DNA of 20,729 nt from an uncultured Peptoniphilus sp. (GTDB taxonomy: Bacteria; Bacillota; Clostridia; Tissierellales; Peptoniphilaceae): contig CAMQDG010000022.1 in assembly GCA_946999425.1 (NCBI GenBank), positions 1 through 20,729 on the forward strand. Direction: 5' to 3'. Shown piece by piece: positions 8,814 to 15,434 of the stretch. How positions within the stretch are numbered: the first letter of the stretch is position 1; the number at the start of each line of letters is the position of its first letter. The notes under the pieces were generated by a model. The model was not told the origin of the DNA and did not search any database. It saw only the letters and a list, made by a program, of their open reading frames with translations. The position numbers were made by a program, and so were the translations under genes.

Positions 8814-9521
8814 CTAACTAAAAATTTTAAAGGCAAATATTGCAACACTTATGCCAACTATGGCACCAAATATAGCTTCACTTGCCTTATGTACTCCTGT
8901 TTCAACTCTGCTTTCTGCTACAAGAAGGGCAAGCCCTAAAGAACATGTTGTAATAAGACCTTTTTGAGCCACTAAACTTATTATAGTTGCAGCACAAAAG
9001 GCAATTGCCGAATGACCTGAAATTGCTCCGCCCTGAAAATATGAACCGCCATTTTTCTTTGCCATAATATATTTTCCTATTATGACAAGTATTAAAACTA
9101 TTATTAAAGAAACTAAAGCCAAATGATCTGAAGAGTTTCTTATTTTCATAAGGCCTATTTCTCCAAGTTTTGATAATTTTTTATAAAATAAAAAATAAGC
9201 AACAACTACTGCATTTAAGGCGGAAATTAAAACCGCTCCTGCAGAAACGTCTTTTACATATTTTGCAATTGGATTGTAATCCTGAACAATTAAATCCACA
9301 GCTCTTTCAATAGCTGTATTTATCATTTCAGCTACAATTACAAAACTTATTGCAAATAAAAGGACCATAAATTCAACCTTTGTAATATCAAAAAACAAAG
9401 AAAAAATTAAAATCCCAAGACAAGCTAAAAAATGAAATTTTAAATTTTTTTCAGTCTGTAAAGCGGAAATAATTCCCTGAACAGCGTAGTTAAAAGAAGC
9501 TATAAATCTGTTTTTTTTCAA
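8814..9521 (-). CDS. dgkA: DgkA-type lipid kinase fused to PAP2-like phosphatase
   Basis: Integral membrane fusion protein of 235 residues. Residues 1-115 are a DgkA-family kinase (E65, N68, E72, D76 in EMINTAIERAVDLI; K90-D91 in KDVSAGAVLI). In Gram-positive bacteria such kinases mostly act on undecaprenol, the wall-lipid carrier. Residues about 130-235 form a PAP2-like domain with AISGHSAIAF (residues 167-176) and SRVETGVHKASE (residues 204-215). The SR-x5-H spacing is right, but the first PAP2 motif (K-x6-RP) is not evident and the last acidic residue is Glu, not Asp. So phosphatase activity is uncertain. The start is TTG at 9519-9521 after a GAGGTTG ribosome site, 10 nt past ybeY. Kinase plus phosphatase suggests lipid-carrier recycling; that is inference. 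Confidence 0.88.
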   Translation of the reverse strand: MKKNRFIASFNYAVQGIISALQTEKNLKFHFLACLGILIFSLFFDITKVEFMVLLFAISFVIVAEMINTAIERAVDLIVQDYNPIAKYVKDVSAGAVLISALNAVVVAYFLFYKKLSKLGEIGLMKIRNSSDHLALVSLIIVLILVIIGKYIMAKKNGGSYFQGGAISGHSAIAFCAATIISLVAQKGLITTCSLGLALLVAESRVETGVHKASEAIFGAIVGISVAIFAFKIFS

Positions 9522-9531
9522 ATTATCAACC

Positions 9532-9972
9532 TCAATTTTTATATATTTTAAGCTTATCCATTATTTCTTTTTCTTTTGCTCTCATTTCTATTTTATCTTC
9601 TTCATTTTCGTGGTCATATCCCAGCAAATGAAGAATAGAATGAACTGTTAAATAAGAAAGCTCCCTTTCTTTTGAATGACCGAACTCCTCAGCCTGAGAT
9701 AAAACTCTTTTAGTGTTAATTACCACATCACCTAAGATGTTACTGAACTCATCATCTATGGGAAAAGATAAGACATCTGTTGCAGAATCCACCCCTCTAT
9801 AATCTCTATTAAGCTCTTGTATTTCATTATCATCTACAAAAGAAACTGAGACTTCCGCATCATCAAATCCTAAAATTTTAAGAGCTTCTTCAATAGATTT
9901 TTTTACAGTTTCAATAACACCGCTATCTATCTCAAAATTTTTTTGTCTATCATCAAAATATATATCTATCAT
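9532..9972 (-). CDS. ybeY: Endoribonuclease YbeY (rRNA maturation factor)
   Basis: YbeY is a single-strand-specific metal-dependent endoribonuclease needed for 16S rRNA 3'-end maturation and ribosome quality control. The zinc motif HSILHLLGYDH is complete (H111, H115, H121), and SATDVLSFP (residues 63-71) is the usual family stretch. At 146 residues it is of normal length. Its ATG overlaps the phoH stop by four bases (ATGA). It works in the same process as era, two genes downstream. In B. subtilis the phoH-yqfG-dgkA-cdd-era order is the same. Confidence 0.96.
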   Translation of the reverse strand: MIDIYFDDRQKNFEIDSGVIETVKKSIEEALKILGFDDAEVSVSFVDDNEIQELNRDYRGVDSATDVLSFPIDDEFSNILGDVVINTKRVLSQAEEFGHSKERELSYLTVHSILHLLGYDHENEEDKIEMRAKEKEIMDKLKIYKN

Positions 9973-10955
9973 CTTTTGTTCTCTTTGTTACTTTTCTTAT
10001 TTTCATACTTTTCATAAGCATCTATAATACGCTGAACTAAAGGATGCCTTACAATATCGTTTTTGCTTAAATAAACAATTCCTATTCCTTTAACATCCCT
10101 TAATATTTTAAGAACTGTTTTTAAACCCGACTGTTTACCCTTAGGCAAGTCTATTTGAGTTATATCCCCTGTTATAATAGCCTTTGATCCATATCCAAGC
10201 CTTGTTAAAAACATCTTCATTTGTTCATTTGTAGTATTTTGAGCCTCATCTAATATTACATAGGCGCTATCTAAAGTCCTTCCCCTCATATAGGCAAGAG
10301 GTGCGACTTCAATAAGCCCCTTTTCCAGATATTTAGTATAATTTTCATGACCCATTATTTCAAAAAGAGCATCATATAAAGGTCTTAAATAGGGATCAAC
10401 TTTCATTTGCAAATCTCCCGGCAAAAATCCTAAAGATTCTCCAGCTTCAACTGCAGGTCTTGTTAATATAATCCTATTTACCTCTTTATTTTTAAAAGCT
10501 CTTACAGCCATGGCCATAGCCAAATAAGTTTTTCCTGTTCCCGCAGGCCCGATTCCAAAAACAATATCATTGTCCTTTATAAGATCTATGTATTGCTTTT
10601 GACCAAGAGTTTTTGATCTTATAGGCTTGCCCATGGAAGTATAAACTATAACTTCATTTAAAAGTTCATTAATAGGTCTTTTTTCTCCAAGCTTTATTAA
10701 CTTTATGGAGTATTCTAAATCTTTACTTTCAATTCCTTTTTTTTCTCTTATAAGCTCCATTAAATTGCTGATTAGTAAAATTGCATCATCAGCATTTTCT
10801 TCATGGCCCTTTACTATTATTTTATTGTCCCTTATATTAATTTTTACTGAAAATTCTTTTTCTATTATTTTTATATTTTCATCTAAATTGCCAAATAAAA
10901 GACCAATATTACATCCTTCTTTTATAGGAAGAATTTTTTCTAGGTTTTCTAACAA
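9969..10955 (-). CDS. phoH: PhoH-like ATPase
   Basis: PhoH-family cytoplasmic ATPase of 328 residues. Its biochemical role is not settled in general, though linkage to ybeY suggests RNA metabolism. The Walker A motif is GPAGTGKT (about residues 136-143), Walker B is VILDEAQN, and PGDLQMKVDPYLRPLYDAL is a family hallmark. The N-terminal ~80 residues resemble the usual small RNA-binding-like domain. I choose the TTG at 10953-10955 because a perfect AGGAGGT lies six bases before it. An in-frame ATG at 10986-10988 would sit within the predicted -10 box and has no ribosome site. It heads the 12-gene operon. Confidence 0.95.
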   Translation of the reverse strand: MLENLEKILPIKEGCNIGLLFGNLDENIKIIEKEFSVKINIRDNKIIVKGHEENADDAILLISNLMELIREKKGIESKDLEYSIKLIKLGEKRPINELLNEVIVYTSMGKPIRSKTLGQKQYIDLIKDNDIVFGIGPAGTGKTYLAMAMAVRAFKNKEVNRIILTRPAVEAGESLGFLPGDLQMKVDPYLRPLYDALFEIMGHENYTKYLEKGLIEVAPLAYMRGRTLDSAYVILDEAQNTTNEQMKMFLTRLGYGSKAIITGDITQIDLPKGKQSGLKTVLKILRDVKGIGIVYLSKNDIVRHPLVQRIIDAYEKYENKKSNKENKR

Positions 10956-10961
10956 ATAAAT

Positions 10962-10968
10962 ACCTCCT
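10962..10968 (-). promoter_or_regulatory. Strong ribosome binding site for phoH
   Basis: On the minus strand AGGAGGT is followed by six bases and then TTG. It decides the start of phoH against an upstream in-frame ATG. Confidence 0.85.
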
Positions 10969-10986
10969 GATTTAGTTAATAATACC

Positions 10987-11016
10987 ATATTAAGGTCTTT
11001 TTTTCCATAAAGTCAG
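10987..11016 (-). promoter_or_regulatory. Candidate promoter of the phoH-to-dnaG operon
   Basis: On the minus strand CTGACT (11011-11016) is an imperfect -35, followed by an 18-bp gap and a good -10, TAATAT (10987-10992). Transcription would begin near 10980, giving a leader of about 25 nt to the phoH TTG. It is the only good promoter-like sequence between the Crp/Fnr terminator and phoH. Confidence 0.55.
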
Positions 11017-11032
11017 CCTTCTTTAAAAAAAT

Positions 11033-11059
11033 AAAAAAGCCTCAAATAGAGGTTTTTTT
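11033..11059. terminator. Short hairpin terminator behind the Crp/Fnr gene
   Basis: CCTC (11040-11043), loop AAATA, GAGG (11049-11052), flanked by an A-run on the left and seven T on the right. The flanking A and T runs can extend the stem and make it usable in both directions. On the minus strand it would end the Crp/Fnr-family gene before the phoH promoter. The GC core is only four pairs, so strength is moderate. Confidence 0.65.
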
Positions 11060-11083
11060 ATAAATAATATGTCAAATAAATAT

Positions 11084-11716
11084 TTAATACTGTGCTTTAA
11101 AATTTTTAATTTTAATTTTTTTGCCTTTTTTCTCTATTAAGCCCTCTTTTTCCATATTGGAAATCTCTCTGGAAAGCCCTGGTCTTGTTACTCCAAGAAA
11201 AGCTGCCAACTCCTCTAAAGTAAAATCCAAATTTAATTCTCCCTTATCTTGATTTTGATATAAATAATTCATTATTTTTTCTCTTAATGTAAAACTTGAA
11301 ATTATCATAAGCTTTTGATTTAACTTATAAGCTCTTTTCGCAAGGAGATAATTTAAGTTCAAAAAGATTTTTGTTGTTATGGCATCAGAAAAATTATTAA
11401 TTTTTTTATTATCTATTAAAAGAATCTTTGAAGAAATTTTTGCATAAGCATTATATTCAAATTTTTTTCTTAATATAGAATATACTTCCGCAAAAATATC
11501 ACCACTTTTTGTAAATTTATTTACAATTATCTGTTTTCCACTTTTATCAATACTTTCTACTATAACTTGACCTTCAATTAAAATATATAAATACTTAGCT
11601 TCCTCTCCTACTATAAAGATATTTTCATTTTTTTTATAATTTTTAATAATAGCGGAAGTTTCTATAAATTTATTAATTTCTTCTTGGCTTAGACCTTTAA
11701 ATAATTCACTAACCAT
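11084..11716 (-). CDS. Crp/Fnr-family transcription regulator
   Basis: Regulator of 210 residues. A cyclic-nucleotide-binding-like beta barrel (about 10-110, IFIVGEEAKYLYILIEGQV) is followed by a dimer helix (about 113-140) and a winged HTH (about 166-195, TLEELAAFLGVTRPGLSREI). It has no cysteines, so it is not an Fe-S FNR-type sensor. The phosphate-binding-loop signature of cAMP-binding CRP is not recognisable, so the signal is unknown. In the recognition helix Pro stands where CRP has the Glu that reads TGTGA, so a different operator is expected. The ATG follows GAGG at eight bases. It is monocistronic. Upstream lie three palindromes with CRP-like geometry (TGCTC-N6-GAGCA), probably its own operators. 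The exact subfamily is not recognised. Confidence 0.88.
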   Translation of the reverse strand: MVSELFKGLSQEEINKFIETSAIIKNYKKNENIFIVGEEAKYLYILIEGQVIVESIDKSGKQIIVNKFTKSGDIFAEVYSILRKKFEYNAYAKISSKILLIDNKKINNFSDAITTKIFLNLNYLLAKRAYKLNQKLMIISSFTLREKIMNYLYQNQDKGELNLDFTLEELAAFLGVTRPGLSREISNMEKEGLIEKKGKKIKIKNFKAQY

Positions 11717-11740
11717 TTTTTCAACCTCATTTATAGTTTT

Positions 11741-11750
11741 ATTTTAACAA
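11741..11750 (-). promoter_or_regulatory. Candidate extended -10 promoter of the Crp/Fnr gene
   Basis: On the minus strand TGTTAAAAT gives an extended -10 (TG, one base, TAAAAT at 11741-11746). The -35 region is T-rich and poor, which would suit an activated promoter. Transcription would start near 11734, about 18 nt before the ATG. The nearest palindrome is centred about 53 bp upstream of that. Confidence 0.45.
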
Positions 11751-11778
11751 AAGCAAGTTTTTTATAAAATATATTTTC

Positions 11779-11868
11779 ATGCTCTATGTAGAGCATTTTT
11801 TGTTTTTATTTTTTACGCTCTATGTAGAGCATTTTTATTTTTATTTTTTCACGCTATATGTAGAGCAT
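11779..11868. repeat. Three 18-bp palindromes phased every 36 bp
   Basis: Copies begin at 11779, 11815 and 11851: ATGCTCTATGTAGAGCAT, ACGCTCTATGTAGAGCAT and ACGCTATATGTAGAGCAT. The 18-bp linkers are almost pure T on the plus strand. The core is five-base half sites separated by six bases, the CRP-family operator layout. Copy 1 is a perfect palindrome; the other two have one and two changes from copy 1. They lie upstream of the Crp/Fnr-family gene and behind the aminopeptidase gene. Most likely they are operators for the adjacent regulator. On the plus strand each hairpin with its T-run could instead act as a weak terminator. Confidence 0.75.
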
Positions 11869-11928
11869 TTTTTCAAATCTTTTTCAGGAGAAAAAAATAA
11901 AATTTTTTATAATACATTTTTTAAAATT

Positions 11929-11955
11929 AAAAAACCTTAACGTTTATGGTTAAGG
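11929..11955 (-). terminator. Terminator of the aminopeptidase gene
   Basis: On the minus strand a seven-pair stem, CCTTAAC/GTTAAGG, with a seven-base loop is followed by six T. It lies about 24 nt after the stop codon. Confidence 0.85.
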
Positions 11956-11978
11956 CTTAATTTAAATATATAAAATTT

Positions 11979-13211
11979 TTAAATTACAAAATCTCCATTT
12001 TTAAAAATCTCTACTTCTTCTCCATTTTCTTTTATGCCCACAATTTCTGTTGATTCGTCTCCTACCATAAAGTCAACGTGAACTAAAGAGTCGTTTACTC
12101 CCTTTTGTAAAAGTTCTTCTTCAGACATATTTTCGCTTCCTTCTAAACAACTTGGGTAGGCTGCTCCAAGGGCAAAATGGCAGGATGCATTTTCATCATA
12201 AAGGGTGTTATAAAAAAGTACTCCTGTTTGAGAAATCGGTGAATGATATGGAACAAGGGCAACTTCTCCCAGTCTTTTTGCTCCTTCATCTGCCGTTAAA
12301 ATATTTTCTAAGACTTCTTTTCCTTCTTTTGCTCCATAATCTACAACTTGACCATCTTTAAATTTAAACCAAAAATCTTTTACCAGGCTTCCGTTGTGAT
12401 TTAAGGGTTTTGTTGCATATACTATTCCATCTACTCCTTGTCTATGAGGAAGTGAGAAAATTTCTTCTGTTGGAATATTTGCAACAAATTTTTGGCCATC
12501 TTTATTTATTTCTTCTGCTCCTTCAAAAATATAATTCTCAGGAAGTTTTACTCTTAAATCCGTTCCAAGTTTTGATTTATAGTGAAGTTCTTTAAATTTA
12601 CTTTTAGTCATATACTTTGCACGATTTTTTAAAGTTTTTATGTGTTCATTCCAATTTTCAATTGGATCTCCTTCTAAAACTCTTGCAGTTTTAAATATTA
12701 AATCCCAAAGTCTTTCTATTACTACGTTATTTTCATATTGGGGAAATACAGCTTTACCCCATTTAAGAACGGGAGCTCCTATTACGCACCAGGAAATATA
12801 GTTTGCCATCATTTTATCGTAATAATCTTTCATGGCTTTTGAAACTGCCATGTTTCTGATTTTTATTTTATTTTTATCTATATTTTCAAAGGCATAGGGA
12901 TCTTCTCCTGTTACTGAAAGTCTTTTCCATTTTTCTTTTATTTTAAGCTCAGATTTATCTATAAGGTATTGAGGAACCTCAGCAAGGCTCTCTTCATCTT
13001 GGTAAGTGTAGTCAAGTTTTGAAAGGTCTGTGTCCCTATAATCTATAAAAACTTTTTTTGCTCCCATTTCATAGGCAGTTTGACACAAAACTTTTGCAAA
13101 GTCTGCTCTCTCTACGGGAATGTTTATTTCTAAAATATCACCTTTTTTAATATTTAAGCCTTTAACCATGACAAGTTTTGCATAAGCTTTTATTTTCTCT
13201 TTAAATTTCAT
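11979..13211 (-). CDS. M29-family metallo-aminopeptidase
   Basis: Cytoplasmic aminopeptidase of the thermophilic-type M29 family (410 residues, normal length), removing N-terminal residues from peptides with a two-metal centre. The expected ligands can be placed: E250 (NIPTEEIFSLP), E316 (RLGEVALVP), H345 and Y352 (ENASCHFALGAAYP), H378 and D380 (SLVHVDFMVG). The ATG at 13209-13211 follows AGAGGTGA at five bases. It stands alone, with its own promoter, and diverges from deoD. It probably recycles peptides; no specialised role is visible. Confidence 0.93.
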   Translation of the reverse strand: MKFKEKIKAYAKLVMVKGLNIKKGDILEINIPVERADFAKVLCQTAYEMGAKKVFIDYRDTDLSKLDYTYQDEESLAEVPQYLIDKSELKIKEKWKRLSVTGEDPYAFENIDKNKIKIRNMAVSKAMKDYYDKMMANYISWCVIGAPVLKWGKAVFPQYENNVVIERLWDLIFKTARVLEGDPIENWNEHIKTLKNRAKYMTKSKFKELHYKSKLGTDLRVKLPENYIFEGAEEINKDGQKFVANIPTEEIFSLPHRQGVDGIVYATKPLNHNGSLVKDFWFKFKDGQVVDYGAKEGKEVLENILTADEGAKRLGEVALVPYHSPISQTGVLFYNTLYDENASCHFALGAAYPSCLEGSENMSEEELLQKGVNDSLVHVDFMVGDESTEIVGIKENGEEVEIFKNGDFVI

Positions 13212-13228
13212 TTAATCACCTCTAAAAT

Positions 13229-13237
13229 ATTATAGCA
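13229..13237 (-). promoter_or_regulatory. Extended -10 promoter of the aminopeptidase gene
   Basis: On the minus strand TGCTATAAT is a perfect extended -10 element (TATAAT at 13229-13234). The matching -35 (ATGAAG at 13252-13257, 17-bp gap) is weak. The start point near 13222 gives an 11-nt leader. It overlaps the deoD promoter on the opposite strand. Confidence 0.65.
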
Positions 13238-13239
13238 TC

Positions 13240-13268
13240 TTGAAGATAAAGCTTCATTAATATAAAAT
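13240..13268 (+). promoter_or_regulatory. Candidate promoter of deoD-comEA
   Basis: TTGAAG (13240-13245), 17-bp gap, TAAAAT (13263-13268). Transcription would begin near 13275, 25 nt before the deoD ATG. It shares bases with the divergent aminopeptidase promoter, so the two may compete. Confidence 0.55.
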
Positions 13269-13299
13269 ACTCTTGAAAATAATATTAAAAGGAGTTTTT

Positions 13300-14001
13300 A
13301 TGACTACGCCACATATAAATGCAAAAGATAATGCTTTTGCAAAAACAGTTTTAATGCCGGGAGATCCTCTCAGGGCAAAATTTATTGCAGAAAATTTTTT
13401 AGAAAATGCAAAACTTGTTACTGATGTGAGAAATATGCTTGGCTTTACAGGTCTATATAAGGGTAAAGAAATTTCAGTTATGGGATCAGGCATGGGCATT
13501 CCTTCCATAGGTATTTATTCTTATGAGCTTATTAATTTTTATGGAGTTGAAAATATTATAAGAGTGGGATCTTGTGGAGCTATAAATGAAAATTTAAATT
13601 TATATGATATTGTCCTTGCACAGGGTGCCTGCACAAATTCAAATTTTGCAGATCAATATGATTTAAAGGGAACTTACAGTGCCATTTCTTCTTTTAAAAA
13701 AAAAAAAAAGGCCTATGACCAATGTATTAATAAAAATTTACCTGTTCATGTGGGAAATGTTTTATCTACTGATATTTTTTATAATACAGATTCTCAAAAT
13801 TGGAAAAAATGGCAAGATATGGATGTTCTGGCTATTGAAATGGAATCTTATGGTCTTTATTGCAATGCAAATAAAAGTGGAGCAAAGGCTCTTTCAATTT
13901 TAACTGTTTCAGATAGCCTTGTATCTGGAAAGGAAACTACAAGCGAAGAAAGAGAAAAGTCTTTTACAAATATGATGGAGATTGCACTTAATATAGGATG
14001 A
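13300..14001 (+). CDS. deoD: Purine nucleoside phosphorylase, DeoD type
   Basis: Hexameric-type purine nucleoside phosphorylase (233 residues), splitting purine (deoxy)nucleosides with phosphate into base and (deoxy)ribose 1-phosphate. Visible are the phosphate site MPGDPLRAKFI (19-29), GSGMGIPSIGIYSYEL (62-77), RVGSCGA (88-94), the ribose-binding EMES (180-183) and the catalytic Asp in TVSDSLVSG (D205). The ATG at 13300-13302 follows AAAAGGAG; an upstream in-frame TTG has no ribosome site. Five lysines (133-137) are encoded by 14 A in a row plus G (13696-13710), a slippery run that could shift frame in transcription or replication. Its end overlaps comEA by ATGA. Confidence 0.95.
   Translation: MTTPHINAKDNAFAKTVLMPGDPLRAKFIAENFLENAKLVTDVRNMLGFTGLYKGKEISVMGSGMGIPSIGIYSYELINFYGVENIIRVGSCGAINENLNLYDIVLAQGACTNSNFADQYDLKGTYSAISSFKKKKKAYDQCINKNLPVHVGNVLSTDIFYNTDSQNWKKWQDMDVLAIEMESYGLYCNANKSGAKALSILTVSDSLVSGKETTSEEREKSFTNMMEIALNIG
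13696..13709 (+). repeat. A14 homopolymer inside deoD
   Basis: Fourteen consecutive A residues encode most of a five-lysine stretch in a helix region of DeoD. It is by far the longest single-base run noticed within a gene here. Confidence 0.95.
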
Positions 14002-14555
14002 AATTCTCAAAAGTTGAATTTATGATCTTGGGTCTGATAATTTTATTGACCCTTGGATTTTTTTATAAAAAATATGAAAATAGAAATTTAGAAATGTCAC
14101 AGGATTCCGGAAAAGTTTTAAATTCCGGAACCCTTGACGAAAATAAAAATTCCTCAATTTTTGTTCACATAAGCGGAAGAGTTAAAAACCCTGGTCTTTA
14201 TGAAATTCAGGGAGATGAAAGACTAAAAGATTTAATTGAAAAAGCAGGAGGTCCTCTTGAAGATGCTGACCTTGATTCTTTAAATCTTGCTCAAAAACTT
14301 AAGGATGAAGAAAAAATTGTAGTCCCTTCTCTTATAAAGGAAGATGATGATAAGGATGGAGAAAGACTTATAGACATAAATAGGGCTGATGAGGAAGAAC
14401 TTCAAAATATTCCCGGCGTTGGGCCTAAAATGGCTAAAAAAATAATTAATTATAGAAAAAATAATTATTTCACAAAAATTGAAGACTTAAAAAACCTACC
14501 CGGTATAGGAGAAAAAAAGTTTGAAGAAATTAAGGCTTACATAATTGTAAAATAA
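13998..14555 (+). CDS. comEA: ComEA-like competence DNA-binding protein
   Basis: Membrane-anchored DNA receptor of 185 residues. One N-terminal transmembrane helix (about 7-23) is followed by a linker and then an SLBB domain (about 54-110, HISGRVKNPGLYEIQGDERL). Two helix-hairpin-helix motifs close the protein: IPGVGPKMAKKI (138-149) and LPGIGEKKFEEI (167-178). Order and length match ComEA, which binds incoming double-stranded DNA outside the membrane and hands it to the ComEC channel. The ATG overlaps the deoD stop (ATGA), so it is translated by coupling. comEC, its usual neighbour, is absent here. A general HhH DNA-binding protein is possible, but helix plus SLBB plus HhH points to ComEA. 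Confidence 0.88.
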   Translation: MKFSKVEFMILGLIILLTLGFFYKKYENRNLEMSQDSGKVLNSGTLDENKNSSIFVHISGRVKNPGLYEIQGDERLKDLIEKAGGPLEDADLDSLNLAQKLKDEEKIVVPSLIKEDDDKDGERLIDINRADEEELQNIPGVGPKMAKKIINYRKNNYFTKIEDLKNLPGIGEKKFEEIKAYIIVK

Positions 14556-14557
14556 TC

Positions 14558-14586
14558 TTGAAAAAAGTTTTTTCATTTGGTAAGAT
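14558..14586 (+). promoter_or_regulatory. Promoter of tRNA-Trp
   Basis: TTGAAA (14558-14563), 17-bp gap, TAAGAT (14581-14586), 19 bp before the tRNA. It lets the tRNA be made independently of deoD-comEA, for which no separate terminator is evident before the tRNA. Confidence 0.6.
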
Positions 14587-14605
14587 ATAAAAGCATTCAA
14601 ACTTT

Positions 14606-14681
14606 AGGGGTATAGTTCAGTTGGTAGAACATTGGTCTCCAAAACCAAGTGTCGTGGGTTCGAGTCCTGCTACCCCTGCCA
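14606..14681 (+). tRNA. tRNA-Trp (anticodon CCA)
   Basis: A full cloverleaf can be folded: acceptor AGGGGTA pairs with TACCCCT, the D arm contains AGTTCAGTTGGTAGAAC, the anticodon loop is CTCCAAA giving CCA, and the T arm is GTGGGTTCGAGTCCTGC. The discriminator is G and the 3' CCA is encoded. It reads UGG. Confidence 0.97.
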
Positions 14682-14683
14682 AT

Positions 14684-14717
14684 AAAAAAACCGTTAGATT
14701 TTTCTAACGGTCTTTTT
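14684..14717. terminator. Bidirectional terminator, tRNA-Trp and polA operon
   Basis: Eight-pair stem CCGTTAGA/TCTAACGG with a four-T loop, A-run before and T-run after. It lies between tRNA-Trp (plus) and the end of the phosphoesterase gene (minus) and can stop transcription from both sides. Confidence 0.9.
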
Positions 14718-15434
14718 TTATTCTATTACTGTAATTCCTGCAGGATCTAAAATTCTGAAATTTATTTTTCCTCCAAGTCCTCCATCTACATAGAGGATGC
14801 TTTTATTTATTTTATATAGTCCCATGGAATATTTTGGAAAAAGTTTAAAGTTATTGCCTATTACTTGCCCTAATATGGGAAATCTAACCTGTCCTCCGTG
14901 GGTATGCCCTGCTAATATTAAATTAAAATTTCTTCCGTCAAGAGCCTTTTCTGGTGCGTGAGTTAATAAAATATTTTTGCCTTTTTCCAATTTTAAGTTT
15001 TGGAAATTTTCAAAGTCTTCTCCATAAATTTTTACATTTTTATATTCTAAAGGATTTTTGTCTAATAGTATTATTTTATGTTTTCTTAAGATTTTTAAAA
15101 ATTCTCCATATTTTCTATTGTCATATTCATGATTTCCCTTTACGAATAATATTTTTATATCTTCTTTTATTTTCAATGTTTTTATAAATTTTTCTGCTCT
15201 TTGAAAATTTTTTGTATCTCTTGAAATTATATCTCCTGTTAAAAATATTATTTGAGGATTTATTTTTTTTAATTTTCTATTTAAAAGCTTTAAGTTTATA
15301 AAAGGGCTGTTATGATAATCACTTATTTGCACAGCCCTAAATCCAAGTTTAATTTTTATTTTTTTTACTTTTATAAATGAAAGTTGATAGATTTCATAAA
15401 TAAAAAATATGAGAATGAAAAAAATAATTTTCAT
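14718..15434 (-). CDS. Membrane-anchored metallophosphoesterase, YkuE-like
   Basis: Calcineurin-type phosphoesterase of 238 residues with one N-terminal membrane helix (about 2-20), placing the catalytic domain probably outside the membrane. The two-metal motifs are all present: D39/H41 (QISDYHN), GD (67-68), GNHE (100-103), H159 (LLTHAPE) and GHTHGGQ (176-182). The substrate is unknown; relatives act on phosphodiesters, pyrophosphates or lipids. The ATG at 15432-15434 follows AAGG at five bases and overlaps the stop of the small membrane protein gene (ATGA). A longer in-frame reading begins inside that small gene and would put arginine-rich residues before the helix, so I reject it. Last gene of the polA operon. 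Confidence 0.88.
   Translation of the reverse strand: MKIIFFILIFFIYEIYQLSFIKVKKIKIKLGFRAVQISDYHNSPFINLKLLNRKLKKINPQIIFLTGDIISRDTKNFQRAEKFIKTLKIKEDIKILFVKGNHEYDNRKYGEFLKILRKHKIILLDKNPLEYKNVKIYGEDFENFQNLKLEKGKNILLTHAPEKALDGRNFNLILAGHTHGGQVRFPILGQVIGNNFKLFPKYSMGLYKINKSILYVDGGLGGKINFRILDPAGITVIE

Noticed and set aside
10956..10988. phoH start at the upstream ATG
   Set aside because: It has no ribosome site and overlaps the predicted -10 box; the TTG after AGGAGGT is better.
11084..11716. Fe-S type FNR oxygen sensor
   Set aside because: The protein has no cysteines, so it cannot hold the cluster.
11779..11886. 36-bp periodic repeats as a CRISPR array
   Set aside because: The period is made of an 18-bp palindrome plus a T-rich linker, not a conserved repeat with unique spacers, and no cas genes are present.
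13257..13508. Minus-strand frame opposite the start of deoD
   Set aside because: It lies wholly over deoD and the promoter region, with no ribosome site and no family resemblance.
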